From contig NZ_JARHUC010000006.1 in the NCBI RefSeq assembly GCF_029223255.1, forward strand, positions 62,001-126,000: a stretch of DNA of 64,000 nt. The letters run 5' to 3'. Positions 1 to 8,579 of the stretch are shown one piece after another (the stretch's first letter is position 1; each line of letters opens with the position of its first letter). A program made the translations under genes and the position numbers. Under the pieces are notes generated by a model. It was not told the origin of the DNA. It did not search any database and saw only the letters and a program-made list of their open reading frames with translations. Source of the DNA: Albimonas marina (GTDB lineage Bacteria > Pseudomonadota > Alphaproteobacteria > Rhodobacterales > Rhodobacteraceae).

Positions 1-590
1 GTCGAGAAGGCCTGCGGGATCTCGGCGAAGGGCAGGATGGTGGCCTGAAAGCCCAGCATCTCGCCCATCTTCTGGGTGGCGGTCGAGTAGATGCGCAGCT
101 TCTTGCCCTCGAAGTCGGCCAGCGTCTCGACCGGGGTCTTGGTGTAGAAGCCCTGGCCCGGCCAGGGCTGGTAGAACAGGACCATCACGCCCGCCTCGCC
201 CAGCTTCTTCTCGAAATAGGGCTTCTGGAGGTCCTTCAGCCGCCAGGCGTCCTCGTAGGTGCCGGCGATGAAGGGCACGCCGGCGAGGATGTACATCGGA
301 TCCTCGTTTCCGTAGACGCCCAGCCGGATCTCGCCGATCGGGACCTGGCCGCGCTGCACCGCGGTCTTGATCGCGTCGAGCTTGATCAGCGTGTCGTTGG
401 ACTGCAGGTCGATCTCGAGATCCGTGTTCGCGCTCACGTCCTCGATGAACATCCGCAGGTTCTTGGTCAGGAAGTTGTCCTCGGGGTAGCCCGAGGCCAT
501 GATCCAGGTCTCGGCCTGCGCGGCCGCGGCCGAGAGGCCCATGGCCAGCCCCGCGATCCCTGCGGCGATGAAGTTCCGGTGTGCGAACAT
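1..590 (-). CDS. TRAP transporter solute-binding protein, DctP family (3' part outside window)
   Basis: Periplasmic ligand-binding subunit of a tripartite ATP-independent periplasmic transporter, which hands a small, often carboxylate, solute to a DctQM-type permease. The ATG at 590 has AGGGAG a few bases upstream. The product begins with a Sec signal peptide (about residues 1-26, ending in a run of Ala and AQA) and continues ETWIMASGYPEDNF, typical of the first strand of this fold. Further in it reads GVPFIAGTYEDAW and PWPGQGFYTK, both DctP-like. About 196 codons are visible of roughly 330 expected, and the rest runs off the left edge. The ligand cannot be deduced. The permease genes, if linked, must lie beyond the edge. 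Confidence 0.85.
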   Translation of the reverse strand, partial: MFAHRNFIAAGIAGLAMGLSAAAAQAETWIMASGYPEDNFLTKNLRMFIEDVSANTDLEIDLQSNDTLIKLDAIKTAVQRGQVPIGEIRLGVYGNEDPMYILAGVPFIAGTYEDAWRLKDLQKPYFEKKLGEAGVMVLFYQPWPGQGFYTKTPVETLADFEGKKLRIYSTATQKMGEMLGFQATILPFAEIPQAFS

Positions 591-1377
591 GGTGCGCTCC
601 CTGTCATGAAGCCTGCGGCGCTTGCTGGCCGCCCGAATGATTTGAACGCAAGCGACATGCCAAGGGCAAGCAAGTTGCCGCCAGGTCGGCGGAGGCGCCC
701 TGCGGGCGGGCTTGGGCCCGGCACGGGCGTTCGCGCGTTCGGGAGGAGGCGGCGACGGCGGAGAGCGGGCCGGCGCTTCGGGAACTCACCGAAGAACAGG
801 CGCTCCGCGAGGCCCGCAGGCGTCGCGCCGGGGCGCTTGCGGCGGGGGTGGCGCCAGCATTCGGTTGCAGGGGAGCGGCTGCGGCCTTGGGGCCTCGGTC
901 GAAACCTCCGTCGGAGGCTGCTCGAGCCGGCGATCCCTTCAGGCGGTTGGACGGGAGCGAGGTGGCGTTCGGACAGGCGCCGGCGCGGCAGGCGGCAGGG
1001 GAAGCGAGCCGTTGATCGGCGCGGGCGCGATGGGCGGAAGGTCCTCGCCCGAGGGGGACGGAGAACGGCGCTTCTCCCGTGCTTCTCGGTTCCGCCTGGT
1101 TCGCCGCGGCGTTGGGGCGGTTGGGAGAGGGACATTTGCGGCCGGCATGCACGGCACGGCCTGGCGACGTCCGCGCCTCAACGCCTGCGCTTGCAGAGGC
1201 CACTGGAGACGCCGAGGCGGTCGCAGACGTGGACCGCCGACGACCTGCGTCACGGACAAGTCGCCAGCCCGCATCGCGCGGGCGGGCGCCTCGCGAGCGC
1301 TGGCGCGCGCACGGTGGGGTCTGCGCGCCCCCGGGTCGTCCGACCGCCCGCGGGGCGCGGAGCGGCGGGCGGGGCGC
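591..1377. other. Long GC-rich intergenic region with dispersed repeat modules
   Basis: No convincing gene was found in this 787-base gap. The frames that stay open here are arginine-rich, lack ribosome binding sites and look like by-products of high GC. It lies upstream of the TRAP gene and downstream of lexA. The part from 691 to about 835 belongs to a dispersed repeat family annotated separately. The remainder (about 836-1377) is GC-rich with no recognisable motif. Confidence 0.6.
691..835 (+). repeat. Dispersed intergenic repeat, hairpin-less copy
   Basis: The first 28 bases (691-718) are identical to 28104-28131 and 63912-63939. About 90 bases later the sequence reads ctcaccgaagaacaggcgc (785-803) followed by a stretch closely matching the right flank of the long-hairpin element at 13946-13995. 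In the full elements the same flank, ctcaccaaagaacag, is separated from the matching right end by about 160 bases of hairpin. This copy therefore looks like one in which the hairpin was lost by recombination between the two aagaacagg stretches. That origin is inferred. Confidence 0.65.
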
Positions 1378-2070
1378 TCAGTAGGTGCGGATCAGGCCCA
1401 CGAGGCGGCCCTGGATCGAGACCTGGTCGGCGCGGAACAGGCGCGTCTCGTAGGCGGGGTTGGCGGCCTCGAGCGCGATCATGCCGTTCTGGCGGCGGAG
1501 GCGCTTGAGCGTCGCCTCCTCGTCCTCGACCAGCGCCACCACGATGTCGCCGTTGTCGGCGGTGTCCTGGCGCTGGATGACCACCAGGTCGCCGTCGTGG
1601 ATCCCGGCGTCGATCATCGAATCGCCCTTCACCTGCAGCGCGTAGTGGTCCTTGCCCCGGCGCAGCATGCCCGTGGGGACGCCGACCTCCCGCTCCTGGT
1701 GCTGGATCGCCGAGATCGGGGTGCCGGCGGCGATGCGGCCCATCAGGGGAACCGTGCCGAAATCGGCCGTCTCGAAGGCGGGGAGCGCGGGCGCAGGCTT
1801 GCCGGCGCCGCCCTCGATCACCTTGGGCGCGAAGCCCGCGGGATGGTCGGCCAGGCTGTCGGGCAGCTTCACGATCTCGATCGCGCGGGCGCGATGCGCC
1901 AGGCGGCGGATGAATCCCCGCTCCTCCAGCGCCGTGATCAGCCGGTGGATGCCGGACTTGGAGCGGAGGTCCAGCGCCTCCTTCATCTCGTCGAAGGAGG
2001 GGGAGACGCCGTCCCGCTGCACCCGTTCGTGAATGAATCGCAGGAGATCGAGCTGCTTGCGGGTCAGCAT
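1378..2070 (-). CDS. lexA: LexA SOS-response repressor
   Basis: Transcriptional repressor and self-cleaving serine peptidase that controls the DNA-damage regulon. The 230-residue product has an N-terminal winged helix ([16 protein letters not shown], then [11 protein letters not shown]). Its C-terminal S24 domain has the Ala115-Gly116 cleavage bond in GRIAAGTP, the nucleophile Ser151 in KGDSMID and the general base Lys189 in ATLKRL. A linker of about 35 residues separates the domains, as is common in alphaproteobacteria. The gene lies downstream of moaC-moeA, an arrangement known from Rhodobacteraceae. A perfect alphaproteobacterial SOS box lies about 90 bases upstream (2160-2174), so autoregulation is expected. 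Confidence 0.97.
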   Translation of the reverse strand: MLTRKQLDLLRFIHERVQRDGVSPSFDEMKEALDLRSKSGIHRLITALEERGFIRRLAHRARAIEIVKLPDSLADHPAGFAPKVIEGGAGKPAPALPAFETADFGTVPLMGRIAAGTPISAIQHQEREVGVPTGMLRRGKDHYALQVKGDSMIDAGIHDGDLVVIQRQDTADNGDIVVALVEDEEATLKRLRRQNGMIALEAANPAYETRLFRADQVSIQGRLVGLIRTY

Positions 2071-2159
2071 CCGTCGTCATCCTCCCTTCACGCCGCGGTC
2101 ACGGTCCGTTCCGCGCCCCGGCATGGATTCGCGCGTCGATCGCGCCGCCATGCCTGCAA

Positions 2160-2174
2160 GTTCTACATACGTTC
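2160..2174. promoter_or_regulatory. LexA-binding SOS box (GTTC-N7-GTTC)
   Basis: The sequence gttctacatacgttc matches exactly the direct-repeat operator GTTC-N7-GTTC known for alphaproteobacterial LexA. It sits in the unusually AT-rich gap between moeA and lexA, upstream of lexA. A second, weaker match begins at 2192 (gttc, seven bases, gtag). Autorepression of lexA is inferred from position and motif. Confidence 0.85.
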
Positions 2175-2242
2175 CCGTTTTGTGTCAACGGGTTCCGTTT
2201 TCGTAGCGCCGGGAAACCTAGCACGGAACATTCCGCGACGGG

Positions 2243-3442
2243 TTAAAATACGATGACCTCGACCGTCGCGCCCGCCTCGAGCGCCGGCGAGCCCGGCGGC
2301 AGCACCGCCAGCGCGTCCGCCTCGGCCAGCACCGAGAGCAGCGAGCTGTCCTGCCGGCCCAGCACCCGGACCCCCAGCCCCTGCGGCCCCGGCTCCAGCC
2401 GCGCGCGGGCGAAGTGCTCGCGCGGGCCGTTGGCGCCGACGGGCTCGACCAGGCGGGCGGGCAGACGCGGGGCGGGCGTCGCGGGCAGGCCCGACAGCGC
2501 ATCCACCGCCGGCAGCAGGAACAGCTGCGCGCAGACCATCGCCGAGACCGGGTTGCCCGGCAGCCCCAGCAGCGGCCGCGGCCCGGCGGCGCCCGGCAGG
2601 CGGCCCGCCATCAGCGGCTTGCCCGGGCGCATGTTCACCTTCCAGAAGTCGAGCTCCAGCCCCGCCTCGGCCGCGGCCCTGCCCACCAGGTCGTGGTCTC
2701 CGACCGAGGCGCCGCCCAGCGTCACCACCATGTCGGCGTCGGCGACCGCCGCGAAGGCCTCGGCCAGGCTCTCCATCGTGTCGCGCGCGATGGGGGCGAG
2801 GCGCGGCGCGGCCCCGCGGGCCGCCAGCAGCGCATGCAGCCCGTAGCTGTTGGAGCTCACGATCTGGTCGGGGCCCGGCGTCTCGCCCGGCTCGACCAGC
2901 TCGTCGCCGGTGGCCAGGATCGCCACGACCGGACGGCGCAGCACCTCGACCTCGGGGATGTTCATCGCCGCCAGCAGCGCCACGTCGCGCGGGCTCAGGC
3001 GGCGGGGCGCGGAGAGCGTCTCGCCTTCCGAGAAATCGCCCCCCGCCGGGCGGATGTTGGCCCCGGCGTCGAGGTTCTCGCGGGCGCGGATGCGCGCCCC
3101 CTCGCGCTCGGCGTCCTCCTGGATCAGCACGTGGTCGGCGCCCTCGGGCACCGGCGCGCCGGTGAAGATGCGCACCGCCTGGCCCGGCCCGACCTCGCCC
3201 GCGAAGCGCAGCCCGGCCTGGGATTCGCCGATCACCTCGAACTCCGCGCCCGGGCGCAGCTCCGCCCCGCGGATCGCATAGCCGTCCATGGCCGAGGCGG
3301 CGAAGGGCGGCTGGGTGCGCCGGGCGGCCGCCGGGGCCGCCAGCACCCGGCCCGCGGCCTCCAGCAGGGGCACGGTCTCGGTCTCCCTCACCGGGGAGAT
3401 CAGCGTCAGGATGCGCGACAGCGCCTCGGCGGTGGGGATCAT
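2243..3442 (-). CDS. moeA: Molybdopterin molybdenumtransferase MoeA
   Basis: Inserts molybdate into adenylylated molybdopterin, the last general step of molybdenum-cofactor synthesis. The 399-residue length is normal. Signature stretches are ASAMDGYAIRG near residue 50, the MoCF-fold segment with NSYG and LGGASVGDHD, NMRPGKPLMAG near residue 275, and GLPGNPVSAMV. It starts 40 bases after moaC and is probably cotranscribed with trpC and moaC. The cofactor could serve the molybdenum-hydroxylase subunits at 50131-51427, though other molybdoenzymes elsewhere are equally likely clients. Confidence 0.95.
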   Translation of the reverse strand: MIPTAEALSRILTLISPVRETETVPLLEAAGRVLAAPAAARRTQPPFAASAMDGYAIRGAELRPGAEFEVIGESQAGLRFAGEVGPGQAVRIFTGAPVPEGADHVLIQEDAEREGARIRARENLDAGANIRPAGGDFSEGETLSAPRRLSPRDVALLAAMNIPEVEVLRRPVVAILATGDELVEPGETPGPDQIVSSNSYGLHALLAARGAAPRLAPIARDTMESLAEAFAAVADADMVVTLGGASVGDHDLVGRAAAEAGLELDFWKVNMRPGKPLMAGRLPGAAGPRPLLGLPGNPVSAMVCAQLFLLPAVDALSGLPATPAPRLPARLVEPVGANGPREHFARARLEPGPQGLGVRVLGRQDSSLLSVLAEADALAVLPPGSPALEAGATVEVIVF

Positions 3443-3482
3443 CGGAGCCTCCGGCGGCGGACGGGCCAGAGGGCGGCGGAGG

Positions 3483-3956
3483 TCACTCCGCCTCCCAGCG
3501 CCCGGACTTGCCGCCTTCCTTGAGAACGACGCGGGCGTCGACCAGGCGCATGCCCCGGTCGACCGCCTTGACCATGTCGTAGACGGTCAGCTGCGCGACC
3601 GAGAGCGCGGTCAGCGCCTCCATCTCCACCCCCGTGCGCCCGGTGGTCTTCACCCGGGCCTCGATCTCGACCCGGTTCGTCTCGGGCACGCAGGTCAGGT
3701 CCAGGGTCACCGAGCTCAGCGGCAGGGGGTGGCACAGCGGGATCAGCTCGGCCGTGCGCTTGGCGGCCATGATGCCCGCGAGCCGCGCGACGGCGAGCAC
3801 GTCGCCCTTCTTCGCGCGCCCCTCGGCGATCAGGGCCAGCGTCTCGGGCTGCATCTCGACGGCGCCGCGGGCCACCGCCACGCGCGTGGTCTCGGCCTTG
3901 TCCGAGACGTCGACCATGCGCGCCTCGCCCTTCTCGTCGAAGTGGGTCAGCGGCAT
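3483..3956 (-). CDS. moaC: Cyclic pyranopterin monophosphate synthase MoaC
   Basis: Converts the 8-oxo-GTP-derived intermediate made by MoaA into cyclic pyranopterin monophosphate in molybdenum-cofactor synthesis. I chose the start at [18 protein letters not shown] because it aligns with the N-terminus of known MoaC proteins. The frame is open further upstream, but that part would overlap trpC. The product has 157 residues. It shows [13 protein letters not shown] and [12 protein letters not shown], the latter carrying the conserved Asp127 and Lys130. The ATG follows the trpC stop by only four bases, indicating translational coupling. Confidence 0.95.
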   Translation of the reverse strand: MPLTHFDEKGEARMVDVSDKAETTRVAVARGAVEMQPETLALIAEGRAKKGDVLAVARLAGIMAAKRTAELIPLCHPLPLSSVTLDLTCVPETNRVEIEARVKTTGRTGVEMEALTALSVAQLTVYDMVKAVDRGMRLVDARVVLKEGGKSGRWEAE

Positions 3957-3960
3957 CGGC

Positions 3961-4776
3961 TCAGCCCTCGGCGTCGAGGGGCAGGGGATCGGCCAGCAGC
4001 GCATGGGTGGCCGAGGCCACGTCCGCCTGGCGCATCAGGCTCTCGCCGATCAGGAAGCTGCGCGCGCCGACCCGGGCCATGCGCGCCAGGTCCGCGGGCG
4101 TGAACAGGCCGGATTCGCAGACCAGCACCCGGTCCGGCGGCAGCATCGGCGCCAGCCGCTCGGTCGTCTCCAGCGAGGTCTCGAAGGTGCGCAGGTTGCG
4201 GTTGTTCACGCCGACCAGCGGGGAGGAGAGCTTCAGCGCCCGCTCCATCTCCGCCTCGTCATGCACCTCGATCAGCACGTCCATGCCCCAGGCGAGCGCC
4301 GTGTCCTCGAGCTCCAGCGCCAGGTCGTCGGAGACGGCGGCGAGGATGATCAGGATGCAGTCGGCGCCCAGCGCGCGGGATTCGACCACCTGCCAGGGAT
4401 CGAAGAGGAAGTCCTTGCGCAGGGCGGGCAGGGTGACCGCGCGGCGCGCGGCCTCCAGGAACTCCGGCGCGCCCTGGAAGGAGGGGCCGTCGGTCAGCAC
4501 CGACAGGCACGCAGCCCCGCCCGAGGCATAGGCCTGCGCCAGCGCGGGGGGATCGAAATCCTCCCGGATCAGGCCCTTGGAAGGGCTCGCCTTCTTGATC
4601 TCGGCGATCAGGCCGTACTGGCCGGCGCCGTTCTTGGCGCGCAGCGCGTCGGCGAAACCGCGGGGCGCTTCGGCGCGGCGCGCGGCCTCCTCGACGGCGG
4701 CGAGGGGACGGTCCGCCTTGCCGGCGGCGATCTCTTCGAGCTTGTAGGCCCGGATGCGGTCGAGAATGTCGCTCAT
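3961..4776 (-). CDS. trpC: Indole-3-glycerol phosphate synthase TrpC
   Basis: Closes the indole ring of 1-(2-carboxyphenylamino)-1-deoxyribulose 5-phosphate in tryptophan synthesis. The start was set at [16 protein letters not shown], giving 271 residues, the usual length for a monofunctional enzyme. The frame runs upstream without a better start. TIM-barrel signatures are [26 protein letters not shown] and [12 protein letters not shown]. It heads a trpC-moaC-moeA group and is separated from trpG-trpD by two genes and a repeat element. Its promoter should lie in the 143-base divergent gap with the gene at 4920. Confidence 0.96.
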   Translation of the reverse strand: MSDILDRIRAYKLEEIAAGKADRPLAAVEEAARRAEAPRGFADALRAKNGAGQYGLIAEIKKASPSKGLIREDFDPPALAQAYASGGAACLSVLTDGPSFQGAPEFLEAARRAVTLPALRKDFLFDPWQVVESRALGADCILIILAAVSDDLALELEDTALAWGMDVLIEVHDEAEMERALKLSSPLVGVNNRNLRTFETSLETTERLAPMLPPDRVLVCESGLFTPADLARMARVGARSFLIGESLMRQADVASATHALLADPLPLDAEG

Positions 4777-4831
4777 GCCCTGCGTGTTAGCGCGCGGGAC
4801 GGCGGATGGAAAGCGGCGAAGCCGCGTCCGG

Positions 4832-4853
4832 AGGATCGGCGCAGGATCGGCGC
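4832..4853. repeat. Tandem 11-base direct repeat in a divergent promoter region
   Basis: aggatcggcgc occurs twice head to tail (4832-4842, 4843-4853), and a related ggcgcaggat follows near 4878. It lies between trpC (minus) and the gene at 4920 (plus), where promoters must sit. Two adjacent sites one helical turn apart would suit a dimeric regulator, but in such GC-rich DNA chance is possible. Confidence 0.3.
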
Positions 4854-4919
4854 CGGAGCGCGTCCCTGCGACCACCGGCGCAGGATGAAATCCGCCCCGC
4901 GTCGCGGTATCTGGAAGGC

Positions 4920-5432
4920 ATGGTGCGACTCGTCCCCAAACCCCTTGTGCCGGAGACCGGCCTCCCCCGCCCCGCATCCGTGCGGGAGCGCGCGGCCGAA
5001 CCCGCCGAGCCGGCGCCGGCGTCCGCGCCGAAGCCGCCCCGCCGCGTCCTCGCCGCGCCGCGCGCGCTCGGCGCGGGCTCCGGGGCCGAGACGCCCTCGC
5101 GCCCCCAGTCGACCTCCCCGGCGCGCCCGCGCAGCCGGGCCTCGGCCGCGGCCTTCGATCCGCCCTCGACCCCGCGCGACGATCTTCCCTCGCGCAGCCA
5201 CAACCAGGGTCCGCCGCTGCACGGGGGCTTCAAGCTCTTCGCCTGGCGCAAGGCCCAGGCCGAGGCCTGGACGCCGCCGCGCCCCGAGGTCCTGCGCCGT
5301 CGCCTGAAATACGCCGCCGAATGCGGCCTGACGCTCCGCGAATACACGCTCGAGATCATGGAGCGCGGCCGCTGGCTGACCCCCGAGAAGGACGCCGCCC
5401 GCATCGCCCAGATCAAGTCGCTCCGCCGCTAG
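4920..5432 (+). CDS. Uncharacterised protein with conserved C-terminal SHNQGPPL domain
   Basis: The 170-residue product has two parts. Residues 1 to about 95 are a Pro/Ala/Arg-rich, probably disordered region. The last 75 residues form a compact block containing [38 protein letters not shown] and IMERGRWL. The block resembles a small helical domain found in uncharacterised alphaproteobacterial proteins, for which I know no function. The ATG at 4920 is preceded too closely by GGAAGG, so the true start may differ. An in-frame ATG lies at 4806, and initiation within the disordered part is also possible. The C-terminal block is the trustworthy part. It is transcribed away from trpC. Confidence 0.7.
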   Translation: MVRLVPKPLVPETGLPRPASVRERAAEPAEPAPASAPKPPRRVLAAPRALGAGSGAETPSRPQSTSPARPRSRASAAAFDPPSTPRDDLPSRSHNQGPPLHGGFKLFAWRKAQAEAWTPPRPEVLRRRLKYAAECGLTLREYTLEIMERGRWLTPEKDAARIAQIKSLRR

Positions 5433-5471
5433 CCCCGGGCGCCCCGGCGCGACGCCTGCGGACCGCGCATA

Positions 5472-5637
5472 GCGCCTGTTCTTCGGAGCCGTCTCTCGCT
5501 GATGCCGTTAAGAGCGACTCGGCGGGAGGGGTCCAGGATCGCGAAGCGACCCCGCCCTTGGGCGGGGCTTGTCCTTGACCCCTCCCGACGAGTCGCTCAG
5601 GCATCTTCAGCGAGAGACGGATCCGAAGGACAGGCGC
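5472..5637. repeat. Long-hairpin intergenic element, copy A
   Basis: The two halves are reverse complements over about 80 bases with few mismatches, and the apex is CCCCGCC-CTTG-GGCGGGG (5550-5567). A conserved flank cccttgttctttggtgag follows to 5658. The same element occurs in opposite orientation at 13798-13961. Where the copies differ inside the stem, the partner base usually changes as well, so pairing is kept. It fills the gap between the convergent genes at 4920 and 5672. No coding potential is visible. Confidence 0.85.
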
Positions 5638-5671
5638 GGGCCCTTGTTCTTTGGTGAGTCGGGAGGGGCCG

Positions 5672-6394
5672 TCACGCCGCCCCCAGCACCTCCCCGAAGA
5701 AATCCGTCATCGCCGCGAACGACCGCCGATCCGCCCGCGGATCGTAGACCGCCCGCCCCGGCGTGTTCGCCTGCGGCGTGGTGAAGGCGTGCACGACCCC
5801 GCCGTAGGCGTGGAGCTGCCAGTCCGCCTCCGCCGCATCCATCTCCCGCGCCAGCGCCAGCACGTCGTCGGGCGTCGCCAGCGGATCGTCCCAGCCGTGC
5901 AGCACCAGGACCGAGGCGGTGATCTTCTTCGCCTCCAGCCCGCTGGGCGACAGCACCCCGTGCAGCGCCACGGCGCCCAGCAGCCCCTCGGGCGCCGCGC
6001 GGGCGAGGTCGAGGGCGCAGAGCCCGCCGAAGCAGTAGCCGCAGACCGCGGTGCGCGCGCCGTCCACCTCGGGGCGGGCCTTCAGCGTCTCGAGCGCCGC
6101 CAGCAGTCGCCGCTGCAGCACGTCGCGCGCCGCGACCATGCCCTGCATCCGGGCCATCGCGTCGATGGTCTGGTCGGCCATCGACTCGATCCCGTAGGGG
6201 TCGAGCAGCAGCACCGGCCGGCCGGTGGCGGCCACCCGCTCGGCGTTGAGCTTCATCTGCTCGCCGACGCCGCCGAAGGCGGGGGCCATCAGCACGCCGG
6301 GGACGGGGCCCGTCAGGTCCGCGGGGGCCGCCCACCACCCCTCGAACTCGGTCTCGCCGTCGGAATAGCGCAGGGGCGCCGTGGTCAGCCGCAT
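5672..6394 (-). CDS. Dienelactone hydrolase family protein
   Basis: Alpha/beta-hydrolase of the dienelactone hydrolase family, in which a cysteine nucleophile opens lactone or ester bonds. The 240-residue product has the triad Cys121 in GYCFGG, an Asp in LHGWDDPLA (169-170) and His202 in GGVVHAFTTP. AGGAG precedes the ATG. There is no signal peptide, so it is cytoplasmic. It follows trpG-trpD on the same strand after a 125-base gap containing a hairpin, so cotranscription with trp genes is doubtful. The substrate is unknown, as many members act outside chloroaromatic degradation. Confidence 0.88.
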   Translation of the reverse strand: MRLTTAPLRYSDGETEFEGWWAAPADLTGPVPGVLMAPAFGGVGEQMKLNAERVAATGRPVLLLDPYGIESMADQTIDAMARMQGMVAARDVLQRRLLAALETLKARPEVDGARTAVCGYCFGGLCALDLARAAPEGLLGAVALHGVLSPSGLEAKKITASVLVLHGWDDPLATPDDVLALAREMDAAEADWQLHAYGGVVHAFTTPQANTPGRAVYDPRADRRSFAAMTDFFGEVLGAA

Positions 6395-6483
6395 CGTCGG
6401 TCTCCTCCCGTGCCGGGCGTCGCGCGCCCGCTTCTTGGTCCCCGCCCGGGGCCGGACGGGCGCGCGCAGCCGCGCAGGGCCGA

Positions 6484-6502
6484 GGGGGGCTCGACGCCCC
6501 CC
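6484..6502 (-). terminator. Possible terminator after trpGD
   Basis: GGGGGGC-tcgac-GCCCCCC forms a seven-pair stem just downstream of the trpD stop on the minus strand. There is no T-run, so Rho-independent termination is uncertain. Confidence 0.35.
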
Positions 6503-6519
6503 GAGGACCGCACCCGGCC

Positions 6520-7545
6520 TCAGGCCTTCGCGGCGGCCGCGGTGATCCGCGCCAGCGCCTGGGCCTTGCCGCGCGCCGCGCCCGAATCGATGCTCTCCGC
6601 CGCGATCTCGACGCCCGCCTTCAGGTCGCCCACGCGCCCCGCCACCACCAGGGCGGCGGCGGCGTTCAGCAGCACCGCGTCGCGATAGGCCCCCGCCTCG
6701 CCGCCCAGCAGGGCGTTCAGGGCGCGGGCGTTCTCCTCGGGCGAGCCGCCCAGGATCGCCTCGAACGGATGCACGGGCAGGCCCGCGTCCTCGGGGTGCA
6801 GCTCGTATTCGCGGATCTCGCCGCGATCGACCTCGACCACGTGCGAGGACGCGGCGATCGACAGCTCGTCGGTGCCGTCGCCGCCATGCACCAGCCAGGC
6901 GCGCTCGGTTCCCAGGCCCATCAGCGTCTCGGCCATCGGGCGCAGCCAGCGCACGGCGAAGGCGCCGGTCAGCTGGCGCTTCACGCCCGCGGGGTTGGTC
7001 ATCGGGCCCAGCAGGTTGAACAGGGTGCGCGTGCCCAGCTCGGCCCGCGCCGGCCCCACGAAGCGCATCGCGGGGTGGTGCATGGGGGCCATCATGAAGG
7101 CGATCCCCGCCTCGTCCAGCGCCTGCTGGGCGATCTCGGCGGGCACCATCACGTTCACACCGATGTGGCTCAGCGCGTCCGCCGCCCCCGACTTCGAGCT
7201 GAGGTTGCGGTTGCCGTGCTTGGCCACCGGCACGCCCGCGCCCGCCGTCACCAGCGCCGCGGCGGTCGAGATGTTGAGCGTGCCCTTGCCGTCGCCCCCG
7301 GTGCCGACGATGTCCATCGCCCCCTCGGGCGCGCGCACGCGGGTCATCTTGGCGCGCATCACGGCGACGGCGGCGGTCAGCTCCTCGACCGTCTCGCCGC
7401 GGGTGCGCAGCGCCATCAGGAAGCCCCCGATCTGGGCGGGGGTGGCGTCGCCCGACATGATCGCGTCGAACGCGCCCTCGGCCTCCTTGCGGGTCAGGGG
7501 GCCGTCGGCGGCCTTCCCGATCAGCGGTTTCAGCGCCTCCGACAT
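6520..7545 (-). CDS. trpD: Anthranilate phosphoribosyltransferase TrpD
   Basis: Transfers phosphoribose from PRPP to anthranilate, the second step of tryptophan synthesis. The 341 residues start at [15 protein letters not shown]. The ATG overlaps the trpG stop by one base (TGATG), so the two are translationally coupled. The PRPP-binding glycine loop is [14 protein letters not shown] near residue 80, followed by [17 protein letters not shown] and the [10 protein letters not shown] segment, all diagnostic. Confidence 0.97.
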   Translation of the reverse strand: MSEALKPLIGKAADGPLTRKEAEGAFDAIMSGDATPAQIGGFLMALRTRGETVEELTAAVAVMRAKMTRVRAPEGAMDIVGTGGDGKGTLNISTAAALVTAGAGVPVAKHGNRNLSSKSGAADALSHIGVNVMVPAEIAQQALDEAGIAFMMAPMHHPAMRFVGPARAELGTRTLFNLLGPMTNPAGVKRQLTGAFAVRWLRPMAETLMGLGTERAWLVHGGDGTDELSIAASSHVVEVDRGEIREYELHPEDAGLPVHPFEAILGGSPEENARALNALLGGEAGAYRDAVLLNAAAALVVAGRVGDLKAGVEIAAESIDSGAARGKAQALARITAAAAKA

Positions 7546-8141
7546 CAGGCGGCCGCCTTCAGGGGCGACATCCCGGCGAGCCGCAGGAAGTTCCCCAGGA
7601 TCGTCCGGCCATGCTCCGAGGCGATGGATTCGGGGTGGAACTGCACCCCGTGGATCGGCAGCGTCCTGTGCGACAGGCCCATGATCGTCCCGTCCTCGGT
7701 CCAGGCGGTGGCCTGCAGGACGTCGGGCAGCGTCTCCCGCTCGACGATCAGCGAGTGATAGCGGGTGGCGGTGAAGCCCTGCGGCACGCCCTCGAAGATG
7801 CCCTCGCCCGTGTGCGAGACGGCCGAGGTCTTGCCGTGCAGGATCTCGTGGCAGCGCAGGACCCGGCCGCCGAAGCTCTGGCCGATGGTCTGGTGGCCCA
7901 GGCAGACGCCGAAGAGCGGCGTCTTCGCCTCGGCGCAGGCGGCGACCATGTCCAGGCAGATGCCGGCGCGGTCGGGGTCGCAGGGCCCGGGGCTGAGCAT
8001 CACCGCGGTCGGCTCCAGCGCCAAGGCCTCGGCCGCCGACATGTCGTCGTTGCGGATCACCTTCGTCTCGACGCCCAGCTCGCCCACGTAGTGGACCAGG
8101 TTCCAGGTGAAGCTGTCGTAATTGTCGATCAGCAGCAGCAT
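7545..8141 (-). CDS. trpG: Anthranilate synthase component II, glutamine amidotransferase TrpG
   Basis: Supplies ammonia from glutamine to TrpE for anthranilate formation. The 198-residue class I amidotransferase has [12 protein letters not shown] at the N-terminus, the oxyanion stretch LSPGPCDP, nucleophile Cys80 in GVCLGHQ, and His168/Glu170 in FHPES. It is a stand-alone subunit, not fused to TrpD or TrpE. A p-aminobenzoate role (PabA) is possible for such subunits, but direct coupling to trpD argues for tryptophan synthesis. Its trpE partner lies about 1.9 kb upstream on the same strand. Confidence 0.96.
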   Translation of the reverse strand: MLLLIDNYDSFTWNLVHYVGELGVETKVIRNDDMSAAEALALEPTAVMLSPGPCDPDRAGICLDMVAACAEAKTPLFGVCLGHQTIGQSFGGRVLRCHEILHGKTSAVSHTGEGIFEGVPQGFTATRYHSLIVERETLPDVLQATAWTEDGTIMGLSHRTLPIHGVQFHPESIASEHGRTILGNFLRLAGMSPLKAAA

Positions 8142-8333
8142 CCCCGGTCCTCCTTCGTGATTCCGATGACCCGGCGTCGCGATCCGCGCGCCGAACTGGC
8201 CATGCCGCCCGCGCGGCGGCTATACATGTCGCGGATGCCCCGGCGCCCGTCAAGGCGACCGCCCGCGCGCACGGGGGCGACCGAACCGCCGGCCCCGTTC
8301 CGCCGGCCCGGACGAGATGAGGGAGAGACCCGA

Positions 8334-8579
8334 ATGCTCCGCGGACTGATCATGGGCGTCTTCCTGTGCGCCGTCGCCGCCGTCGCCGCGGCGCTGGCCT
8401 TCCCGATGCCCAGGCCCGAGCCTGCGCCCGCCGCCTCGGCTCCCGCCGCCGCGCCCGCGGCGCCGGCGTCGAGCGACACCACCCCCGCCGGCGCCGCGCC
8501 CGCCGCGGCCCCCGCGGGCGACAGCGCCCCGGCCGCCGCGCCCGCGGGCGGCGACACGGCCCCCGCCGCGACCGAGTGA
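8334..8579 (+). CDS. Small membrane-anchored or exported Ala/Pro-rich protein
   Basis: An 81-residue product with a good ribosome binding site (GAGGGAGAG) ahead of the ATG. Residues about 4-23 form one hydrophobic helix ([20 protein letters not shown]). The remaining 55 residues are almost only Ala, Pro, Gly and Ser with repeated APAAAPAG units. This could be a membrane anchor with a disordered periplasmic tail or a cleaved signal peptide. The stop overlaps the GTG start of the membrane protein at 8576 by four bases (GTGA), suggesting the two are made together. No family recognised. Confidence 0.65.
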   Translation: MLRGLIMGVFLCAVAAVAAALAFPMPRPEPAPAASAPAAAPAAPASSDTTPAGAAPAAAPAGDSAPAAAPAGGDTAPAATE

